DNA from: Desulfosporosinus sp. UBA5188
GTDB lineage: Bacteria; Bacillota; Desulfitobacteriia; Desulfitobacteriales; Desulfitobacteriaceae
Direction: 5' to 3'
Assembly: GCA_002413075.1 (NCBI GenBank)
Contig: DHWG01000133.1
Coordinates: 1,429 to 8,527 of the forward strand
Length of the DNA: 7,099 nucleotides
Shown: one piece after another, positions 1-6,858 of the stretch
How positions within the stretch are numbered: the first letter of the stretch is position 1
How the letters are laid out: the number at the start of each line of letters is the position of its first letter
The notes under the pieces: generated by a model
What the model saw: only the letters and a program-made list of their open reading frames with translations
Told to the model about the DNA's origin: nothing
Database searches by the model: none
Position numbers and translations under genes: made by a program

Positions 1-1190
1 GTACCATGCTGAATTTGCACTTTGCACACACCACATTCCGTGGTCATTCCTTGGATATCTCCTCGGTCAACACCCACCTTAACCGCTTCAAAGAGTGAAC
101 TCCCAATTTTCATGGCTTTGTCGTATTTTTCGGCCTTAAAGCCATAACTTCCGGATAGGCCACAGCAACCAGCATCAAGATTGCGAATTATTAGGTCAGG
201 AATTAATTTTAAAATACGCATGGCTGGTGTTCCGATGCCTTGTGCTTTCAAGTGGCAAGGGGGATGGTATCCGTAGGAAGTTTTTACTTCCTTAAAATCA
301 AGAGGTAATTCCCCTTTTTCATAGAGTTGCCACAGGAATTCGAATAAATCATACGACTGAGCACCGATGAGCTGGGCTGATGTCGTTTGCAACTTTGGAT
401 AATCTTGTTTTAACGTCAAACCGCAACTCGTGCAGGAGGTGATGATCGGCAACCCCGCTTCCAGGTAAGGTTGCATTAACGCCAGGTTATAAAGGCCGTT
501 CTGATGCGCCTTGTCAAACTGACCGTTCGCCTCTAAGGGTAAACCACAGCAATGAAAATCAGGGACTATCGTTGTATATCCGGCATGTTCTAACACTTTG
601 ATGACGACCCGCCCGGTATCCCCTTCGTTATACCGCGTGTAGCAGCCTGGGAAATAGACCACCTGTTTGCCAGCACTTGCTCCAAGCGTTCCACCTTTGT
701 TCCCCTGAACGGATAAAGGTTTAGCATAGGCTGGTAAGGGGCCACTTTTGCTGATTAACAGTCCTTTATCAAGCGCTAGACGCACCAGCTTAATCTTTAG
801 AACTTGGTTGGTCAAAGTGGGCCATATGACGCCTAGCTTGCCAAGATATTCCGCCCGTCCCAGTACATAACCTCTCAACTGTAATTTCAAACCCAGTTTG
901 TTCTTGTGGGGTGCTTTACTGGCGGCTCTGCGTGCGCTGAGAATCATCTCCGTTATTTTAACACCGGAGGGACACGTTAGTTCACAGGTCTTACAATTTG
1001 AACAATCATCCAAAAATGTTTCACCTAAGCTGATCTGTCCCCTACGAAAACGTTCCATATCCGGGCCTAAACCTTTCGGGCCCATAAAATTCGGATTCAC
1101 TTTGGCCACTGGACACTGGGCCGTACACACACTACATTTTTGACAAGCATCTAATTGAGCTGCCCATTCATCGTTTGAATCCACGGTCAA
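1..1190 (-). CDS. glpC: Anaerobic glycerol-3-phosphate dehydrogenase subunit C (GlpC), 3'-truncated by the window edge
   Basis: This is the iron-sulfur subunit that carries electrons from the GlpAB flavoproteins to membrane menaquinone. From the TTG start, 396 codons are visible. Two ferredoxin-type motifs lie near the N-terminus: C16-x2-C19-x2-C22-x3-C26-P and C63-x2-C66-x2-C69-x3-C73-P. Two CCG (cysteine-rich) domains follow: PGC183, C214-C215-G, C253-x2-C256, then PPC312, C342-C343-G, C386-x2-C389. The last readable residues align with the C-terminal part of E. coli GlpC (396 aa, from memory), so roughly 20-30 residues are probably missing. The start is ambiguous. GGAGG at 1201-1197 sits 6 nt before TTG (1190) and 12 nt before an in-frame GTG (1184). 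I chose TTG for the spacing. It lies 30 bases after the glpB stop and is the last visible gene of the operon. Confidence 0.95.
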   Translation of the reverse strand, partial: MTVDSNDEWAAQLDACQKCSVCTAQCPVAKVNPNFMGPKGLGPDMERFRRGQISLGETFLDDCSNCKTCELTCPSGVKITEMILSARRAASKAPHKNKLGLKLQLRGYVLGRAEYLGKLGVIWPTLTNQVLKIKLVRLALDKGLLISKSGPLPAYAKPLSVQGNKGGTLGASAGKQVVYFPGCYTRYNEGDTGRVVIKVLEHAGYTTIVPDFHCCGLPLEANGQFDKAHQNGLYNLALMQPYLEAGLPIITSCTSCGLTLKQDYPKLQTTSAQLIGAQSYDLFEFLWQLYEKGELPLDFKEVKTSYGYHPPCHLKAQGIGTPAMRILKLIPDLIIRNLDAGCCGLSGSYGFKAEKYDKAMKIGSSLFEAVKVGVDRGDIQGMTTECGVCKVQIQHG

Positions 1191-1193
1191 GGA

Positions 1194-1203
1194 TCTCCTC
1201 CCT
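1194..1203 (-). promoter_or_regulatory. glpC ribosome binding site
   Basis: The purine run AGGGAGGAGA precedes both candidate glpC starts. The GGAGG core gives a 6-nt spacer to TTG at 1190. An alternative AGGAG register gives a 10-nt spacer to GTG at 1184, so the site does not fully settle the choice. Confidence 0.7.
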
Positions 1204-1220
1204 TTCAAACGCTCCGTCTC

Positions 1221-2468
1221 CTAAATTAATTCTGCCGCTGCGTAACCCGATGTAATTGATACGCCTCCACCACATTTTTGAGTCCAAGGGTCCCAATGGG
1301 CTAGCATTCTACCCGCGACATGGACATTATCCCAAACCAGTTTCCCATTTTCTGGATCGAGGGGACGCAACCATTCATCCGTTTCCACACCGATCTGGGC
1401 AAAAGGTTGCGGTGCCAAGAATCGGGGGTCACTCCATCCTTTCGGTACAAAGAGGGGAAGATCAAACACACTCTCACGGATCGACTGTCTTACCATACCC
1501 ACTTTGATGCCTCCACCTAACAGCCCGCCGGTTGCTATGATGAACTTTTCACCTTTTAAACACAAAGACTTACCCATGCTGTGCACCGTGAGTTCTGGGC
1601 ACGACTTCACTTGATTTTCCGTGGTCGACGCTCCGTTGAACGATACCGCACGAGCCCCGAGCATCAATTCACCCCCTAAATCGCTAAACACGTGTTTTAG
1701 ATATTCCGCGAAGTAGCGGCCATGTGGGCTGGGCACAAAGGAACTCATTTCTAAGATAGGTAAAGAAAATTCCTTCTGATACGGTTTAGTCCGTGAAGCA
1801 TCAAAATACTCCGTTACCAGACTGGGCAAAACCACGACAAGCCTCTCCTGTGTCTTGCCTGCTTGCTGATGTCGGCGTTTGATCTCATCAATTTCATGAG
1901 CCAGAGCTATTTGACCCTCTTCCGACCTCCATATATTCGCATAATCTATGCTTGATACGCTCTTGCCCAGTCGGGTCCATTCCGCAAGAGCTGCCACTTG
2001 CATCCTCTTCTCACTCACCTGCCAACCTGGAAATTCTCGTGCCAGGTTAGCCATTACAATCTCCGGAAAGAAATCTTTCAAACCTTCGGGCACCAAAAGC
2101 ACCAACTTACATGGCTCCTGACGATCAGGCAGAACCATGTTGCGCGGCATCAGATCTCCACGCCGAACCGTTCCTAAGACGGTGAGCGCAGATTGTGGTG
2201 TATCTTTGACCACATACTCCGGACATATCTCTTGTACGAAACGTTTGCCCTGAGCAACCGCCTGTGAATTAAATAAGGTATAGGGGTGTTTTGGCAAATG
2301 ACGCAAATTCTCGACCTCTCCATAGTCAAAAATCCCTGAGAAATAAAAGAGGGTTCCAACTCCTTCAGTGATTAAAAGCACCTTTTTGCCCCGTTGGGCC
2401 GCCCGAATTCCTGCGATCCAACCGGCTAAACCGCCCCCCACCACTATGGCATCCCACATCTTGTTCAT
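1221..2468 (-). CDS. glpB: Anaerobic glycerol-3-phosphate dehydrogenase subunit B (GlpB)
   Basis: This is the second flavoprotein subunit of the soluble GlpAB dimer, which oxidises sn-glycerol 3-phosphate to dihydroxyacetone phosphate together with GlpC at the membrane. The 415 residues are close to E. coli GlpB (about 419). An N-terminal dinucleotide-binding fold shows as DAIVVGGGLAG (GxGxxG at residues 11-16). The C-terminus has the family-like segment NVHVAGRMLAHWDP followed by CGGGVSITSGYAAAEL, matching the flavin-binding end of this oxidoreductase family. The ATG at 2468 overlaps the glpA stop in an ATGA junction, so translation is probably coupled. The ribosome site is poor for that start: a GGGGG run directly abuts it. 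A second in-frame ATG at 2459 (residue 4) has the same run 9 nt upstream and gives an N-terminus (MWDAIVVGG) more like the E. coli protein, so the true start could be 2459. Confidence 0.95.
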   Translation of the reverse strand: MNKMWDAIVVGGGLAGWIAGIRAAQRGKKVLLITEGVGTLFYFSGIFDYGEVENLRHLPKHPYTLFNSQAVAQGKRFVQEICPEYVVKDTPQSALTVLGTVRRGDLMPRNMVLPDRQEPCKLVLLVPEGLKDFFPEIVMANLAREFPGWQVSEKRMQVAALAEWTRLGKSVSSIDYANIWRSEEGQIALAHEIDEIKRRHQQAGKTQERLVVVLPSLVTEYFDASRTKPYQKEFSLPILEMSSFVPSPHGRYFAEYLKHVFSDLGGELMLGARAVSFNGASTTENQVKSCPELTVHSMGKSLCLKGEKFIIATGGLLGGGIKVGMVRQSIRESVFDLPLFVPKGWSDPRFLAPQPFAQIGVETDEWLRPLDPENGKLVWDNVHVAGRMLAHWDPWTQKCGGGVSITSGYAAAELI

Positions 2469-4087
2469 CCCCCACTTTCTTCAACCTTAAAGTCTAGAAC
2501 ATTCAAATACAGAGCTCGCGCTAATTCACTCTCACGGAGTTGCTCACCCCAAAGGACTGGGGTTATGCCTCTCCAACGTTCGGCCAAGAGCTTATGATAC
2601 TCTATTACGGTTCTCTCCCAACCACCGCCGAATGCCTGCTGAAGCATAGGGGTCGCCCGGTAGGTACAATAAGTCCCTTGACACGTGCCCATTCCCAGTC
2701 TGGTCTGACGGCGAAGATCGTCAAGAGAGTGGACGGAAGGATCTTGCAGAGCATGGAGGACTTCCGCTTGAGTGACCATTTCGCACTCACAGACAAATTG
2801 TCCCAGTAGCGGTTGTTGTGCAATCGCCTCAACCACGGATCCGGTTTGTTCATTTAAACGTTCCATCATCTTGTCAGCTGCCGCCGTTCCTAATAATCGG
2901 CGGGCCTGATCCCAAACCTCTGTTGCAATCTCATGCTGCAAGGGCTCTTCCGCAGTACGACATGTTGTGTGAACCTCTAATTTAGTGGCAACCCAGTCGG
3001 TCACTTTCTCTGCCATCAAACGATATGTCGTTAATTTTCCGCCTACAATACTCACCAGCCCCCGAACTCCGTCCATTTTTTCATGATCCAGGAGGGCAAA
3101 ATTACGACTAACGCCTCGGCCTTCATGGTCAGCGTCGTCGGCACTTTCATATAAAGGGCGAATACCCGCGAAGGCTCGAATAACACGATATTGTTTGATC
3201 TCTTCCAGCAAGTTTTGGCCCATTTCAAGCAAATATGTGACATCTTGTTCGTTCACGAGATGATCATCCGGTAATTCTACGGTATGAGACGTCGTCCCTA
3301 AAATAGTCACCGTCTCGTGTGGTACAAAAATATCACCATCACCTGGCGTTCGTAGATGGTTGATCACTCGATTAAACAGACGTTGGTTAAAAACTAGTAA
3401 TGAGCCTTTATTTTTTACCATCTGCACCTCGAAACCAGACATTGCGGCAATCTCGGAAGACCAAGGCCCCGCAGCATTCACCACGATCTTACTACGCACT
3501 TGGAGCTTCTCACCCGTTATGAGGTCTTCTGCATAGACACCGACCACATGCCCATTTTCTAACCAAAGCGACTGAACTTTACAATAGGTTTGATACGTTC
3601 CTCCGTATTTTTGGGCGGATTTCAAATTCGCCCAGAGTAATTTAAAGCCATCAACAGTCGCATCTGGCACTTCGAAAACCCGCTTCGCCTGTCGTGTCAA
3701 CAAAGGTTCGATTTGAAAGGCTTCTTCTAGTGGAACTTCCTTCACTAGTATTCCCGCTAGTGCACACCCCTTGATCCATAACTGCAGATAGTTTGGGTCA
3801 TCACCCTTTAAATAGACAAACCAGCCAGAAGTATCTTCAATGCAATGTGCTGCAATATGTTTCAAAATTATATTTTCCTCGATACACTCTTTGGCTGCTT
3901 TTTCATCTTTGACCACATAGCGACCGCCACTATGCAAAAGGCCGTGGAAACGTGAACTTGTGCCATGGGCCAAATCCCCCTGTTCTAACAAGAGCGCCGG
4001 TATTCCACGCAAACTGAGGTCTCTCAATATACCGACCCCCGTCGCTCCCCCGCCAATGACCACAACCTGGGTATCTATCTCACGCAT
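2465..4087 (-). CDS. glpA: Anaerobic glycerol-3-phosphate dehydrogenase subunit A (GlpA), FAD- and [2Fe-2S]-type
   Basis: Catalytic FAD subunit that oxidises sn-glycerol 3-phosphate to dihydroxyacetone phosphate. From the start chosen here it is 540 aa, against about 542 for E. coli GlpA. The N-terminal FAD-binding fold is VVVIGGGATGVG (GGGATG at residues 12-17). It is followed by the G3P dehydrogenase-type segment HGTSSRFHGLLHSGGRY, and by the late FAD-contact segment SIVGGKLTTYR. The C-terminus carries a BFD-like [2Fe-2S] domain with C433-x-C435 and C469-x4-C474, which separates GlpA from aerobic GlpD. Start choice: an in-frame ATG at 4144 would add 19 residues, but it lies in the loop of a long hairpin and has no ribosome site. 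ATG 4087 has AAGGAGG at 4102-4096 with an 8-nt spacer and restores the family length. The stop overlaps the glpB start by 4 bases. Confidence 0.97.
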   Translation of the reverse strand: MREIDTQVVVIGGGATGVGILRDLSLRGIPALLLEQGDLAHGTSSRFHGLLHSGGRYVVKDEKAAKECIEENIILKHIAAHCIEDTSGWFVYLKGDDPNYLQLWIKGCALAGILVKEVPLEEAFQIEPLLTRQAKRVFEVPDATVDGFKLLWANLKSAQKYGGTYQTYCKVQSLWLENGHVVGVYAEDLITGEKLQVRSKIVVNAAGPWSSEIAAMSGFEVQMVKNKGSLLVFNQRLFNRVINHLRTPGDGDIFVPHETVTILGTTSHTVELPDDHLVNEQDVTYLLEMGQNLLEEIKQYRVIRAFAGIRPLYESADDADHEGRGVSRNFALLDHEKMDGVRGLVSIVGGKLTTYRLMAEKVTDWVATKLEVHTTCRTAEEPLQHEIATEVWDQARRLLGTAAADKMMERLNEQTGSVVEAIAQQPLLGQFVCECEMVTQAEVLHALQDPSVHSLDDLRRQTRLGMGTCQGTYCTYRATPMLQQAFGGGWERTVIEYHKLLAERWRGITPVLWGEQLRESELARALYLNVLDFKVEESGG

Positions 4088-4095
4088 TCGTATGT

Positions 4096-4102
4096 CCTCC
4101 TT
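4096..4102 (-). promoter_or_regulatory. glpA ribosome binding site that decides the start
   Basis: A full AAGGAGG lies 8 nt before ATG 4087. It falls inside the reading frame opened by the upstream ATG at 4144, which argues that the longer form is not the natural protein. It begins 9 nt downstream of the long hairpin, so hairpin folding need not cover it. Confidence 0.85.
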
Positions 4103-4111
4103 ACCAGAAAT

Positions 4112-4166
4112 AGAGAAGCCACTAAAGAAACCGTTGTTATGCAATGGCCTCTTTGGTGGCTTCTCT
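4112..4166 (-). promoter_or_regulatory. 55-nt imperfect palindrome between glpK and glpA (mRNA hairpin)
   Basis: Read on the transcript strand, AGAGAAGCCAC pairs perfectly with GTGGCTTCTCT (11 bp). The stem continues past one C-A mismatch into AAAGA/TCTTT, two G-U pairs, CC/GG, one A-C mismatch and TTG/CAA around a 5-nt loop. All 55 bases form one hairpin. The sequence after it (ATTTCTGG) is not a T-run, so it does not look like an ordinary intrinsic terminator. It lies in the 144-base gap, the longest inside the operon. Likely roles are an RNA processing or stability element that separates glpFK levels from glpABC levels, or a decayed mobile palindromic repeat. The structure is seen in the sequence; the role is inferred. 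Confidence 0.75.
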
Positions 4167-4231
4167 TAATCTCCGAGCCGCCTTATATTATTGTTACGCC
4201 CACCATTAGACCTCTACAGCCTACTTAAGGC

Positions 4232-5728
4232 TTAGTCTTCTTCCCAATTTTTGGACCGTTCAACGGCTTTCAACCAACCCTTGTAAAGTTTCGCTCTCTT
4301 TTCTTCTTCCATATCAGGCTCAAACCGGCGATCGAGCAACCAATGACTTGCCAGTTCTTCTTTACTAGACCAGAACCCAACGGCCAAACCTGCGAGGTAG
4401 GCAGCGCCTAAGGCGGTCGTCTCGATAATTTCAGGTCTGTCAACCCGCGTTCCTAGAATGTCTGCTTGAAACTGCATGAGGAAATTATTGGTGACAGCAC
4501 CTCCGTCAACTTTTAACGACTTTAAGGAAATTCCAGAATCGGCCTCCATGGAACCTAAAACATCTTTGGTTTGATACGCTAGGGAATCCAGGGCCGCACG
4601 AATAATATGGTCTTTAGTGGTTCCCCGAGTCAAGCCAAAGATCCCTCCTCTAGCACGCATATCCCAATAAGGAGCACCCAAACCAACAAAGGCAGGGACA
4701 AAATAAACGCCATCAGTATCTTTGACCTTTTGAGCAAAATACTCGGAATCCGGAGCAACATCAATGACTTTCAAACCGTCGCGCAACCACTGAATCGCTG
4801 CACCCGCAATAAAGATACTGCCTTCTAAGGCATATTCCACCTTGCCATCAATCCCCCACGCAATGGTGGTCAACAAGCCATGTTTCGAGGTGTGTATTTT
4901 AGTGCCTGTATTCATGAGCATAAAGCATCCTGTACCATAGGTATTTTTAGCATCTCCTGGTTCAAAACAAGCTTGCCCAAACAAAGCGGCTTGCTGATCG
5001 CCCGCAACCCCTGCAATAGGAATTTCATAACCCAAGAAGACCGCTGCATCGGTATTACCATAGACTTCACTCGAATTGTGGACCTCAGGCAACATGTTTT
5101 GTGGTACGTCAAGCATTTCTAGCAATTCTTTATCCCACTGCAATTCGCGAATATTAAACATCATGGTGCGAGAGGCATTTGAATAATCCGTAACATGCAC
5201 TTTTCCACCCGTGAGTTTCCAGATTAACCAGGAATCCGTCGTTCCAAACAGCAACTCACCTTTTTCAGCTTTAGCACGAGCGCCTTCAACATTATCTAAA
5301 ATCCATTTTACCTTTGTGCCAGAAAAATATGCATCAACCACGAGCCCTGTTTTTTCTCGAACCATCGCTTCATAACCCTTAGCCTTTAAGTCGTCGCAAA
5401 TAGCGGTTGTTCTGCGACACTGCCACACAATGGCGTTACAGATGGGTTTGCCCGTATTTTTATCCCAGACAACCGTCGTTTCACGCTGATTGGTAATTCC
5501 AATGGAAGCGATTTCGTCAACTTTTATGCCTGTTTTGGCAATGAGTTCTGCTATGACTCCATATTGTGTGCTCCAAATTTCCTCAGCATTATGCTCAACC
5601 CAACCTGCTTTAGGATAGATTTGAGTAAACTCCTTTTGGGTCACGTCGACAATCTTACTTTCTTTGTTAAAAAGGATCGCTCTGCAACTAGTGGTACCTT
5701 GGTCAAGGGCCAAAATGTACTTTTTCAT
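4232..5728 (-). CDS. glpK: Glycerol kinase (GlpK)
   Basis: Cytoplasmic FGGY-family kinase: ATP plus glycerol gives ADP plus sn-glycerol 3-phosphate, which traps glycerol imported by GlpF and feeds GlpABC. Its 498 aa is the usual family length. The N-terminal phosphate-binding segment is LALDQGTTSCRA (residues 7-18). Glycerol contacts are in ITNQRETT (R82, E83), and the catalytic Asp is D244 in AGVAGDQQAA. FGGY signatures are near YFSGTKVKWILDN (134-146) and VDGGAVTNNFLMQFQADI (407-424). AAGGAGG lies 6 nt before the ATG, and the gene starts 41 bases after the glpF stop. Oddity: at the place of the activation-loop histidine that the PTS phosphorylates in Enterococcus (family context YHFYG), this protein has V230 in NTDAAVFLG. 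It also lacks the E. coli GGTRI loop for fructose-1,6-bisphosphate. Those two standard controls are probably absent. Confidence 0.98.
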   Translation of the reverse strand: MKKYILALDQGTTSCRAILFNKESKIVDVTQKEFTQIYPKAGWVEHNAEEIWSTQYGVIAELIAKTGIKVDEIASIGITNQRETTVVWDKNTGKPICNAIVWQCRRTTAICDDLKAKGYEAMVREKTGLVVDAYFSGTKVKWILDNVEGARAKAEKGELLFGTTDSWLIWKLTGGKVHVTDYSNASRTMMFNIRELQWDKELLEMLDVPQNMLPEVHNSSEVYGNTDAAVFLGYEIPIAGVAGDQQAALFGQACFEPGDAKNTYGTGCFMLMNTGTKIHTSKHGLLTTIAWGIDGKVEYALEGSIFIAGAAIQWLRDGLKVIDVAPDSEYFAQKVKDTDGVYFVPAFVGLGAPYWDMRARGGIFGLTRGTTKDHIIRAALDSLAYQTKDVLGSMEADSGISLKSLKVDGGAVTNNFLMQFQADILGTRVDRPEIIETTALGAAYLAGLAVGFWSSKEELASHWLLDRRFEPDMEEEKRAKLYKGWLKAVERSKNWEED

Positions 5729-5769
5729 GCTAATCCTCCTTCTTTTATTTGAAACTCAGGTTCCTAAAA

Positions 5770-6492
5770 TTAGGTTCCCATATACACAATTTTGTATAAC
5801 AAAGCGCCTAAAACTCCGCCTATGATTGGGCCAACAACTGGAACCCATGAGTAAGCCCAATCAGACGTTCCTTTTCCCGCAATGGGTAATAAGAAGTGGG
5901 CGATTCTAGGTCCTAAGTCCCGTGCAGGATTAATGGCATAACCCGTAGGTCCACCAAACGATACACCCAGACCCCAGATCAAGAAACCCCATAATAGTGG
6001 ATTGAGGCCTGAAGCCGTCGCAGTTTTGGTAATTCCGATGGAAAGTCCGACAAAGAGCAAAACAAAGGTGCCTATGATTTCCGTCAATAAATTTGCAGGA
6101 TAGCTTCGAACTTCTGGTGCTGTGCAGAACACCGCCAATTTAGCAGCCTTATCTGCCGTTGCCTCCCATTGCTTCAGATAAGTCAGGTAAACCAGCGTTG
6201 CGCCAATGAACGCTCCTAACATTTGGGCCACAATATATCCCGGTACTTCTATCCAAGGAAAGAGTCCTATAGTTGCCAATCCAATAGTCACCGCTGGGTT
6301 TAAGTGTGCTCCGCTGATGGGACCCGTGGCATAAATTGCTAAGAGCACACCAGCTGCCCACCCCAAGGTGATCATAAAGAAGCCACCATTTGTTCCCTTG
6401 TTCTTGCTTAAAGCCACGTTTGCTACAACCCCACAACCAAATAGCATGATGATCATTGTACCTAGCATTTCAGCTATGAACTTTGTTGTCAT
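5770..6492 (-). CDS. glpF: Glycerol uptake facilitator, aquaglyceroporin (GlpF)
   Basis: Inner-membrane MIP-family channel for passive glycerol entry; 240 aa, shorter at the C-terminus than E. coli GlpF (281). Six membrane helices and two half-helices are expected. Both pore motifs are present: N65-P66-A67 in SGAHLNPAVT and N188-P189-A190-R191-D192 in GYAINPARD. The Asp after NPAR marks the glycerol-conducting branch rather than water-only aquaporins. The selectivity filter, placed by spacing to the NPA motifs, reads W45, Y185, R191, where E. coli has Trp, Phe, Arg. The Tyr is a conservative change. AAGGAGG at 6508-6502 lies 9 nt before the ATG. It is the first full-size gene of the operon and sits behind an unusually long leader of about 360 bases from the predicted transcription start. 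Confidence 0.97.
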   Translation of the reverse strand: MTTKFIAEMLGTMIIMLFGCGVVANVALSKNKGTNGGFFMITLGWAAGVLLAIYATGPISGAHLNPAVTIGLATIGLFPWIEVPGYIVAQMLGAFIGATLVYLTYLKQWEATADKAAKLAVFCTAPEVRSYPANLLTEIIGTFVLLFVGLSIGITKTATASGLNPLLWGFLIWGLGVSFGGPTGYAINPARDLGPRIAHFLLPIAGKGTSDWAYSWVPVVGPIIGGVLGALLYKIVYMGT

Positions 6493-6530
6493 CTAACGAT
6501 TCCTCCTTAATTTTTAAGAACAATACTTAG

Positions 6531-6581
6531 TTACAAAGTGCACGAGTGTATCAGCTCAGTTATACGTTCCAAACCTTTCAT
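6531..6581 (-). CDS. Candidate 16-residue leader peptide (second mini-ORF)
   Basis: Reads MKGLERITELIHSCTL then TAA, ending 38 bases before the glpF start. GGAGGTAA lies upstream, with 11 nt between GGAGG and ATG, and this ribosome site overlaps the last codons of the preceding mini-ORF. I recognise no family. It could be a regulatory leader peptide, a translational-coupling device or chance. The support is the good ribosome site and the matching arrangement of its neighbour; protein-level conservation is unknown. Confidence 0.35.
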   Translation of the reverse strand: MKGLERITELIHSCTL

Positions 6582-6589
6582 ATTAAATA

Positions 6590-6637
6590 TTACCTCCGTG
6601 CTCCTCCTTTCTTTGCGTAGATAAAGCCTCTATACAT
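6590..6637 (-). CDS. Candidate 15-residue leader peptide (first mini-ORF)
   Basis: Reads MYRGFIYAKKGGARR then TAA. It is preceded by GGGAGGTAAGG, again with 11 nt between GGAGG and ATG, the same geometry as the next mini-ORF. Its last codons, CGG AGG TAA, form the ribosome site of that next mini-ORF, so ribosomes finishing here could restart there. The basic C-terminus is partly a by-product of purine-rich Shine-Dalgarno-like sequence, which weakens the case for a functional peptide. No family recognised. Confidence 0.3.
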   Translation of the reverse strand: MYRGFIYAKKGGARR

Positions 6638-6684
6638 AAGTAACCTTACCTCCCTTCCTTCCCAAGTTCACCCTCTCAATATCC

Positions 6685-6742
6685 TCAACACCAAAAACCT
6701 AAAGTGTGTTGAATAGAATTGTAAGAATATTCAGCCACTTTA
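6685..6742 (-). promoter_or_regulatory. Leader hairpin with possible loop pseudoknot
   Basis: On the transcript strand TCAACAC (6712-6706) pairs with GTGTTGA (6691-6685) around a 14-nt loop. The loop contains most of CACTTTA (6706-6700), which is a perfect complement of TAAAGTG at 6742-6736, just after the leader terminator. The two pairings share only base 6706, so they could form a pseudoknot or compete. No T-run follows, so this is not a terminator. A regulatory role is inferred only from its place in the leader. Confidence 0.35.
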
Positions 6743-6745
6743 TGT

Positions 6746-6805
6746 AAAAATGAAGCCGAAATTAAGCTACAATTCATTTTAAGGAATCACAGCATAATTT
6801 CGGCT
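6746..6805 (-). terminator. Leader terminator hairpin upstream of glpF, candidate antitermination site
   Basis: AGCCGAAATTA (6805-6795) pairs perfectly with TAATTTCGGCT (6764-6754). The stem extends past one mismatch by 3 bp, and an inner 4-bp stem also forms (6787-6784 with 6775-6772). On the minus strand it is followed by TCATTTTTA, giving five T residues at 6750-6746. It lies about 45 bases inside the predicted transcript and about 260 bases before glpF, where B. subtilis glp leaders carry terminators controlled by the antiterminator GlpP with G3P. GlpP itself is not in this window. On the plus strand the same hairpin is followed by CTCTTTTA, so it may also end transcription coming from the left. 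Confidence 0.65.
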
Positions 6806-6858
6806 CTCTTTTACTCTAGCCTTTGTATGTAATTTTCTTGGAATATTTGAAATAGTAA

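Noticed and set aside
898..1143. 81-codon plus-strand open frame
   Set aside because: It lies wholly antisense to glpC, across the ferredoxin-motif region, has no ribosome site and resembles no family.
4219..4233. Small hairpin AGCCT/AGGCT at the glpK stop
   Set aside because: Five base pairs with a 5-nt loop and no T-run; too weak for a terminator.
4880..5122. Plus-strand open frames antisense to glpK (also 4607-4828 and 5564-5752)
   Set aside because: They are shadows of a well-conserved glycerol kinase gene. The products are low-complexity mixtures without domains and no promoter or ribosome site precedes them.
5758..5778. Direct repeat of AGGTTCC around the glpF stop codon
   Set aside because: Two 7-base copies 14 bases apart are too short to call a repeat element or attachment site.
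6149..6436. 95-codon minus-strand frame inside glpF
   Set aside because: Out-of-frame shadow of glpF. The translated product lacks membrane segments, whereas the overlapping GlpF frame has both NPA motifs.
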